Below, piece by piece: positions 56,809-64,000 of a stretch of 64,000 nucleotides of DNA. The number at the start of each line of letters is the position of its first letter. The stretch's first letter is position 1. Made by a program: the position numbers and the translations under genes. The notes under the pieces are model-generated. The model saw nothing but the letters and a program-made list of their open reading frames with translations, was not told where the DNA came from and did not search any database. Source of the DNA: Heliocidaris tuberculata (Eukaryota > Echinodermata > Echinoidea > Camarodonta > Echinometridae). The stretch covers positions 5,934,925 to 5,998,924 of the forward strand of contig CM046850.1 in assembly GCA_025618425.1 (NCBI GenBank), in the 5' to 3' direction.

Positions 56809-57976
56809 ATTAGCTCATAACCCGCTATTGTTGACCACTGTCACTTCTGGGTTCTCGGTTCTGTCGATGATGTCGACAGAAATCATGTAGAAAGGTATAG
56901 CCTTTGAAATAATCCAGCAGCCATGGGTTTCATAATGGACAGGGCAAAGAGTTAAAATAAATTTTGTATAAATTACCATAAATAATTTTCTAGATAAAAT
57001 TTCAAAATTCCGAGTAGAAGTTCAATGAACCTCATGAAAGTCTTCCTCAATAAATGAGGAAGAAGAAGCAAGTTTTGTGATTTTGTAATAAATTTCGCAT
57101 AAATTAGCATAAATAATTTTCTAGACAAAATTTCAAAATTCCATGAAGAAGTTCAATGAACTTCATGAAAGTCTTTTAGATGGAAGAAAAAAAATCAAAA
57201 TCAGTCAATAAATGAGGAAGAAGCAATTTTTGTGATGTTTTAATAAATTTTGCATAAATTTGCATAAATAATTAGCATAAATTATTTTCTAGACAAAATT
57301 TTAAAATTCCGAGTAGAAGTTTAATAAACCTCATGAAAGTCTTTCAAATGGAACAAAAAAAAAAATCGAAATCGGTCAATAAATGAGGAAGAAGAAGCCA
57401 TTTTTGTGATCTTTTTGATAAATTTCGCATAAATTAGCATAAATAATTTTCTAGACAAAATTTCAAATTTCCGAGTAGCAGTTCAATGAACCTCATGAAA
57501 GTCTTTCAGATGGAAAAAAAAATCGAAATCGGTCAATAAATGAGGAAGAAGAAGCAATTTTTGTGATTTTTGAATAAATATCGCATAAATTAGCATAATT
57601 AATTTTGTAGACAAAATTTCAAAATTCTGTGTAGAAGTTCAATGAACCTCATGAAAGTCTTTCAGATGGAACAAAAAAAATCGAAATCGGTCAATAAATG
57701 AGGAAGGAGAAGCAATTTTTGTGATTTTTGAGAAATGCGCATAAATTAGCATATTTAATGAGTTTCAAAATTCTGTGTAGAAGTTTCGAATCCCCCACCT
57801 AGTGCTATCATATAAAGCAAACGGAATTAAAATCGGGTAAGAAATGGCGAAGAAGAAGCATTTTGAAATTGTGGACGGACGACAGACGAAGGACGGACGG
57901 ACGGACGGACGGACGGACGACGGACGCCTCGCCACGGCATAAGCTCATCTGGCCCATTCGGGCCGGATGAGCTAAA
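56809..57976. repeat. Modular array with TTAGCTCAT ends and (GGAC)n
   Basis: At least five tandem units of 120-150 bp (TTCGCATAAATTAGCATAA, TTTTCTAGACAAAATTTC, GAGTAGAAGTTCAATGAACC, TCATGAAAGTCTTTCAGATG, TCGGTCAATAAATGAGGAAG, AGAAGCAATTTTTGTGA). A last unit of the 29.6-kb type, a GGACGGAC run and ATGAGCTAA, the inverse of the left end TTAGCTCAT, complete the array. Confidence 0.85.
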
Positions 57977-60030
57977 AATATATGTATTTAATCATACATA
58001 CACCATAGATATAATCATAGCAAATATGTTTTTACACACAACCTATATGAAACAAATCTATTCCTTTATCGATAACTGGGAATATAAATATCTATGAAAT
58101 TTTCTGTACAAAGCGAATGGGAGAGAAGCTCACAAGATACGTCATGGAGTTGCCAATTTGTGTTTCATTGATTATAGTACCATCTACATGATTATGATAA
58201 ACTGATTAGGATTGAGTTGATCGTTCAAATGTTGCTTATTTATATTGCATGGAATACAAATATTGGAAGTCAGTATTTTTTTCTCAGGATAATCAATTTA
58301 CACTTATACATGTACATATAATAGAACTTTTGACAAAAGAAAATTGAGGAATATACAGTCATGATATGTACATGTAGTTGCAAAGTAGAAAAAAGAAGAA
58401 GTCAGTTTTGATATTATTTGAATGTGAGATAGCAGTACCAGTTTGCACACTTTGAAGTTAACTGCTTGTACATAATTAGTATATGTGTGTGATATTTTGA
58501 GATATTTCAATGGATATGATATGTTTATGAGATACTTTGAGATATTTTGATTGATATGATAACATGATATAGACATAAACTGTATACTGGCAATTGTCAC
58601 AAACGTTATTTTCAAGTTACCTACGAAAATGGAAACTGCATTGTTGTGAGGTTTAAACAAAAAAAAAAGAAAAAAAAAAGTATTTTTATTTCAGATATCT
58701 TTGGTGAATTTAGATAAATTTTTCTTCATTCATGATAGTTGCTCATTGAAAAGTATAAATTGATAATTGATGCAATATTCGTATTATAGCTTGAATTTGT
58801 TTCAATGTTTGATGACTTAAATGTATATATACATGTGTAGGATCGATATGTAATTTTACAAAATGTGAAATCCAATTCTTCTTGAAAGGCTAATTAAATT
58901 CTGTATGCTCCTTAGAGATGGAATTTATTATTGTCTGAACAAAAGAAAAATGTTTTGCAAGCGTAAATCTTTCATGAAATTTGAACTTTATAGTGAAGGG
59001 CAATCCATTTTATTGTTTACATGTATTTTGTCCAATAGACCTAATGAAAATTTTTTGTTGTTGTTGCCAAGTTTGTTGTACTTCAAAATATTACAATGTA
59101 CATGTAGTATCTCACGTTTATTAGAACAGGGAATTTATTTTGAAAAAAAAAATTAAATGAATGATTAGATGTGCAACAAACAGATTGTTAAAAAAAAAAA
59201 AAAAAAAAAAGATATTTCATGTCTTATCAAATGAAAATAGTTTATTTACCAAACATTCTATTGGAATGCTACTTGTCATATGAAAGTGATTTACAGATTT
59301 GAAATTGCTATGTAGTTAAGATTTTTTTTCTTCGCATGTCATGAACAGTTCTTGTTAATTTTGTTTTGAGATTCTAAAATGAGGACATTTTATTTCGGGG
59401 AAAGAATATTATGTGGAGAACTATTTTGTACATAGTATGTTATTAGATGCTGTTGTGATCAAGTGATCAAGGTTGATGATCTTTACTCTGTTTATTTTTA
59501 AAAGCCAATGTTCACCTCTTGTAACCTTAGTTCCACCTGTACTAGCCTTTCAGAATTGCTCTTATTAACATTCCATCCTCTTGCTTTTGTTATCATCATT
59601 CCTCCTTCATTGCTTTACATTCTCAAGTTGATCCTTTTCTTTGTTATAAGAATTCCTGCAAACTCTGCTTCACCTCATTTGTTAATTGGTTGATTTTGTA
59701 ATGAATATTAAGTAATTTCACTTGTTGATTGGTTGATTTTATAATGAATGATGAATAATAAATCAGGGCTGGGCCACACCCAGTGCAGAGGAGAAAAAGA
59801 TTTCAAGAGAGTAACAGCTCAACTTGTACTTGTTCTGTCTTGGAGTAAGAACCCATGTAGCAATATTGAGCCCCTACACTATCATTGTCATCATTACTAT
59901 CATCTTCGTCATCATCATCATCATCAAGGACAACATCAATATTCCTATCCTCTGAATGACTTAAATCACTTCGCATTACTTTGATTGCTTCAAAATCCAT
60001 TAAAATGACATCTCAGTGAAATGACTTTAC
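57977..60030. other. AT-rich stretch without a recognised gene
   Basis: Contains poly(A) runs, TACATGTA words and a TCA microsatellite at 59,880-59,935. The complement of that microsatellite gives an Asp-rich frame that I do not accept as an exon. Confidence 0.4.
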
Positions 60031-60034
60031 ACAG

Positions 60035-61931
60035 TTACCCTGCCCGAAATAAAATAGCCTAAAAATATGGGGAAAATAGTGGAAAAATAGATAGGGAAAA
60101 TATATTTTTTGACTATTTTTCAATGGAAAAAATAGATGAAAAATAGCTTGTAAAATAGTGTGAAAATATAGTGGAAAAATAGTAAAAAAATATATTTTTT
60201 TTCATATATTATTGGAACCGAAATCTCTAGTTAAAAAATATATTTTTTTACTATTTTTTCATTTCTACTGAAAAAATAGAAAAAATATATATAGCATAAA
60301 ATACCCCTAAAATAGGTAGAAAATATATTTTTGAACTATTTTTTTACTATTTTTTTCTTTCAGAAAAAAATAGGTGAAAAATAGATAAATAGTGAAAAAA
60401 TATATTTTGCAAAATATATTTTTTGCCTATTTGTTATTGTTTTATTGTAAACTTGACTGACGCCCACAAAACCGACGTGTCGGTCCAGTGAATCTCAAGA
60501 AAAATTGGCAGACGGCCTACATGTATGAGACCAACATACCGAGTTTGTGGGCTGTTGGTCTAGTTAGTCTAGCTGACGTCGTGACTCACATATGGCATAT
60601 AGCAATCCAGAATACAGGCCTTACATGAGAACAAGTACATGGGACTGCATAGCCCTGTTGTATAGCCATTTTGCATTAAAACACACCTAATTTTCACCCA
60701 TTTCTTTTAGTATTACAAAAATTTCAGTGCATGAAGATATCCTTCACATTTCAGGAAATGATGTCTGCAAATATACAGTGATTCATTGCATATTTCTGGT
60801 GAAATATCCACTCCTGCCAGGACAGCATGACCAGTATCTCCTTGCACCTTCCAAATGAATTTGAAATATACAAACTTGTAACTGCCTGTAACCTGATTGG
60901 CTCATCTATGAATTAGTCTAGCTTGCAGACCTGTCGTCCTATTAATTGTTTTCATGTATAGTTATATTTTTGTGCTTGGAGTTTGACAGTTTTATTCAGT
61001 AAGAAATAGTCAATACATTATGATTAGTCTTTTCTATCTTCATCAAAATTGAAAACAACTGAATATAAAATCTCCCAAGCTAAATTTAATTAGTTTCCAA
61101 GACTACAATAAGTGTATGAAAAAACTATTTTTTCACTATTTTTCTTCTATTTTTTCCCTATTTCCCAATTTGCTTCAGCCTCATATATTCGAAAAAAATA
61201 TATGATTAAAAAATATGATAAAAATACTAAAATAGTCTACAAATGTTCAAGTTTGTGAAAAATAGCAAAAAACATAGTTGAAGCATTTTAGCATTTTGTA
61301 GAAAACAGGAGAAAAATAGTCTACAAATGTACAAGTTTATGAAAAGTAGCCAAAAAATAGCTGAAGCCTTTTATTAGTTTGTCGAAAATTGAAGTACAAA
61401 AAAAAAAAAAAAAAAAAGCTTTAAAATAGTCCTGTAATTTGCAATATTAGAAGTACAAAAAATAGCATGAAAATAGTTAAGTAATTTGCAGTCTAAAAAG
61501 TAATAGAAGTACAAAAAATAGCTTTAAAAATTAGTACTGTAATTTGCAGTCTAAAAAGTATTATAAGTACAAAAAATAGCTTTAAGATAGTTGTGTAGTT
61601 CTGTAATTTGCAGTATTAGAAGTACAAAAAATAGCATAAAGATAGTTTGGTAATTTTAAGGTTAAAAAATAGTCCCAAAATAGTTCCGTAAAAATAATAT
61701 TTTGAAAAAATAGCTTTAAAATAGTTATAAATAAGAAGCTGGCCGGGAAATAGTGAAAAAATAGTCTATTTATTTTCTAGTTTTCAAAAAATAGTATGGA
61801 CATAGACTATTTTTTTTCTATTTTTCAGCGAAAATATGAAAAAAATAGAGCTATTTTTTTTAAAATAGGAGAAAAATAGGGAAAAATAGGAAAAAAATAT
61901 ATTTTTGTTAGCCGGAAAACGGGCAGGGTAA
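60035..61931. mobile_element. Word element GAAAAATAG, 1.9 kb
   Basis: TIRs TTACCCTGCCCG (60,035-60,046) and CGGGCAGGGTAA (61,920-61,931). The outer 400 bp on the left and about 850 bp on the right consist almost wholly of GAAAAATAG, AAAATATATTTTT and CTATTTTTC words on both strands, including a 60-70-bp GCTTTAAAATAGT/TTTGCAGT/AGTACAAAAAATA sub-array. A non-repetitive core (60,440-61,110) sits between and may be a later insertion. Confidence 0.8.
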
Positions 61932-62604
61932 TGCCAGAGGATGAATAAAGACTAGCTGTGATAGTGGAATTCCTCATGAATAAATAATAAAGCATTCAAA
62001 CCCTGGCCATTGTCCAGGACCATTGTCTGGGTGTTAACCACACACTCCCATACACACCAATTGACCCCTGTGCAAAGTTAAAGTTTTGTACAGAGGGTTG
62101 AAAATAGAGCAAAATCTGAACCCTAACTTAAAAATTAATCTTGAATTTAATGAAACTGATTTATGCTTTCATTTTTAAATTACCCCCAACAAAATTGTAC
62201 ACTATTCAGCTATTGCTCATATCAATGTCAGTGTTATCTGATATATAGTTTTTGAACTATTAAGGATCAAAAGTGGGAAATGTTTTCGTAACACCTAGTG
62301 CACTAGCCTTAGCTCTAGTGGTTAGCTAGCACTAGTATTACTATTAGCAATAGCCACGAGAACCCAAGATACCCTCTGTTTTAATAGTGACAATGATCTA
62401 AAGGCTAGAGTTGCCTTTGAAGTTCGTTAAGTATGCTACCATATTTTACCTGTGATACGTGAACTGTATATGAGAACAAGTAATTAAGTGGATCATCAGT
62501 CGTTTGTGATTTTTGTCAGCTATTTTTTGCAGCTATTTTTGCAGCTCAGCTTCAGCCCCTCCGATCCGGGAAATTCCCTAATTACCTAATCCAAGTTGTT
62601 GTAC

Positions 62605-62675
62605 TGTGCGCACGCGCATGTCTAGCTAGAGCTGCGCATGCGCTGCGCTATAGCGCTAGCGCGCGCTAGTTTTTT
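62605..62675. promoter_or_regulatory. CpG patch with two NRF-1-type motifs
   Basis: TGTGCGCACGCGCATG and CTGCGCATGCGCTGCGC, the second a perfect GCGCATGCGC palindrome. They sit among GCGCTAGCGCGCGC words in an otherwise AT-rich region. Such motifs mark many metazoan promoters, but no adjacent exon was found. Confidence 0.4.
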
Positions 62676-62954
62676 TTTTTTTATTTCATAAGTTTTTGTT
62701 ATTTTCTCTCATAAAAGAAAATTGAACATAATTTGAAACATTTCATATAATATAACAACAACAACAACAAAAAATCTTGATGCTATAACTGCAATTTCAC
62801 ATTTCAAACGATAATACAAACAAACTTTCATCTAACATACCGGTATATTTGCGAACAGAAATAAATATTTCAAAAAGAATAAGATTCACATATTTAAGTT
62901 ACCCATTTCGTTACAATTTTCAAAAAAAATCCTTTTCCAATTTCCTTCTGAGAG

Positions 62955-63310
62955 AAAAAATTAAATTAAAAGAAAGAGGAAAGATAAGAGAAGAAAAAAG
63001 AAAGGAAAGATAAGAGAAGAAGAAGAAAAAAAAAGATAGGAAGAAGATAAGAATAAAGAGGGAGAGAGAGAGAGAAAAAAAAAGATTAGAGAACATCCAC
63101 CACGCCCCCCCCCCCCATCCCATGCACAACAACACAAAGAACAACCACAAACGAACAAACAGATAAAACAAAGAGAAGGAAGACACACAAAAAAACGAAA
63201 CAAAACAAAACAAAACAAAACAAAAAAAGAAAAGAAAAAAAGGGAACGGCCACACCAACAGCACAGAGACATAAACGAACAAAGGGGGAGAAAAGAGAAA
63301 GGAAAAGAAA
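62955..63310. repeat. Purine-rich GA/AAAG tract
   Basis: GAGAAGAAAAAAG, (GA)n and AAACAAAACAAAAC runs. Complementary frames are F/S/L-rich artefacts. Confidence 0.8.
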
Positions 63311-63379
63311 GGGGGTAGGGCAGAGGGTCCAGAAGCTATGCCTCTATCATTGCATTGTGAGAAACTAAAGTCATCACCG

Positions 63380-63600
63380 AAGCGCGAAGCCACACCCGGC
63401 CGGCCGCCCATATGGCCCATAACAGTCGTCAAGCTAGGTTGCCGGCTCCAAACAATTTAAGCGAAACAATGGCGCGGCGATCACAACAGGGCATGCGCCA
63501 AACACTAAATTTGCCCGCCCTGCTTATAAAGCCCGCCGCTTTCGAAGATCGATGCGGGTGGAATAAAATAGGCGCAGGCTCTCTTTTTCTTCAATTTGCC
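63380..63600 (+). promoter_or_regulatory. CpG-rich patch with TTATAAA
   Basis: ACCCGGCCGGCCGCCC, ATGGCGCGGCGATC and GCCCGCCGC, with a TATA-like GCTTATAAAGCCC at about 63,523. It may be a promoter for a gene beyond the right edge, but no downstream exon is visible. Confidence 0.3.
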
Positions 63601-63624
63601 TTTAGTATATAGTCAAGTATTGTA

Positions 63625-63775
63625 ACTCCGAACAGATTGTATTACCGAACGTGTAAAGTTAAGCGCCTAAAATGGGTTTTCATACGCGTGGGATTACGCG
63701 TATGAAAACCACACTATTGATACCAAGGTTGTGTCTTTTTCCCATAGGTTTCACACGTTCGGAATTACGGTACCT
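63625..63775. repeat. Nested palindrome
   Basis: The core GGTTTTCATACGCGT-GGGATT-ACGCGTATGAAAACC (63,675-63,710) is a perfect 15-bp stem. An outer stem pairs TTACCGAACGTGTAAA with TTTCACACGTTCGGAAT. It resembles the TTCGGAATTA foldback family in its outer word. Confidence 0.7.
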
Positions 63776-64000
63776 TTTTCAAGGGACCAAAACGCCGCCG
63801 TTGGGAAGGGGTTCACTCGGATGGGAATATCGTATTAAATCTACGTTGTCTTTTTAAAATTCCATCAACTTCTTTTTTTGTAGGACTTTGAGCATTCAAT
63901 ATGTATAGTTTGACAGATATTCGTTTCATATTTTATTTGCTATCGTTGATTTTCTGAAAAGTGTTCGGACACTGGATCAACCACCATACAGTGTCGTCGA

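Noticed and set aside
59803..60000. Minus-strand frame beginning MDFEAIKVMRSDL with an Asp-rich run
   Set aside because: The acidic run is the complement of a TCA microsatellite, the start context is weak, and no partner exon or donor-acceptor pair was found.
62920..63432. 170-residue minus frame rich in F, S and L
   Set aside because: Complement of a purine tract; no recognised motif.

Overview
This is animal DNA from a large, repeat-rich nuclear genome, not a prokaryotic or viral sequence. Genes have GT-AG introns, real coding sequence is a small fraction, and the rest is packed with small inverted-repeat transposons, SINEs, a LINE, an LTR retrotransposon, homopolymer G/C runs and TACATGTA-type palindromes. 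The gene content (a fibrinogen-related domain gene and a flavin-containing monooxygenase) and the repeat style fit a marine invertebrate. My best guess is a deuterostome such as an echinoderm, but that is inference.

Layout. At about 1.84-4.14 kb (+ strand) are the last two exons of a fibrinogen-related domain (FReD) gene; its 5' exons lie off the window. From 14.27 to 44.67 kb (- strand) is one complete flavin-containing monooxygenase (FMO) gene. I assembled it by hand as 10 coding exons with consistent phases and canonical splice sites, giving 560 codons with both dinucleotide-binding motifs, the FMO signature and a C-terminal membrane anchor. Its introns carry most of the repeats. Intron 1 (15.7 kb) contains a nearly intact 9.1-kb Ty3/gypsy retrotransposon (34,651-43,777) with 554-bp LTRs that differ at one base, a tRNA-Leu-type primer binding site, and gag, pro and pol in three different frames. 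A textbook -1 frameshift signal sits at the gag/pro junction. Intron 8 holds two decayed copies of exon 9, and a block of intron 8 is duplicated in intron 2.

Upstream of the FMO gene (45-51 kb) are a 5'-truncated, frameshifted LINE, SINEs, a dead Tc1-like element inside a GAGA-type minisatellite, and pogo-like elements. From 51 to 64 kb I see no convincing gene. There are TTAA-flanked and hAT-like non-autonomous elements, a 1.2-kb modular array ending in (GGAC)n, a striking 1.9-kb element built of the word GAAAAATAG on both strands, and two CpG-rich patches near the right end.

The most unusual pattern is a set of elements with inverted ends whose interior is made almost entirely of one short word and its reverse complement. 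Words include CGCTATTCAT (two copies with apparent 8-bp target duplications), CTATTGGTTT, GAAAAATAG, TTCGGAATTATGAACC, GTCATCGGTTATGCGG and GGGTAGTTGTC. Together they look like a recurring structural class that ordinary TIR or satellite categories do not describe well.
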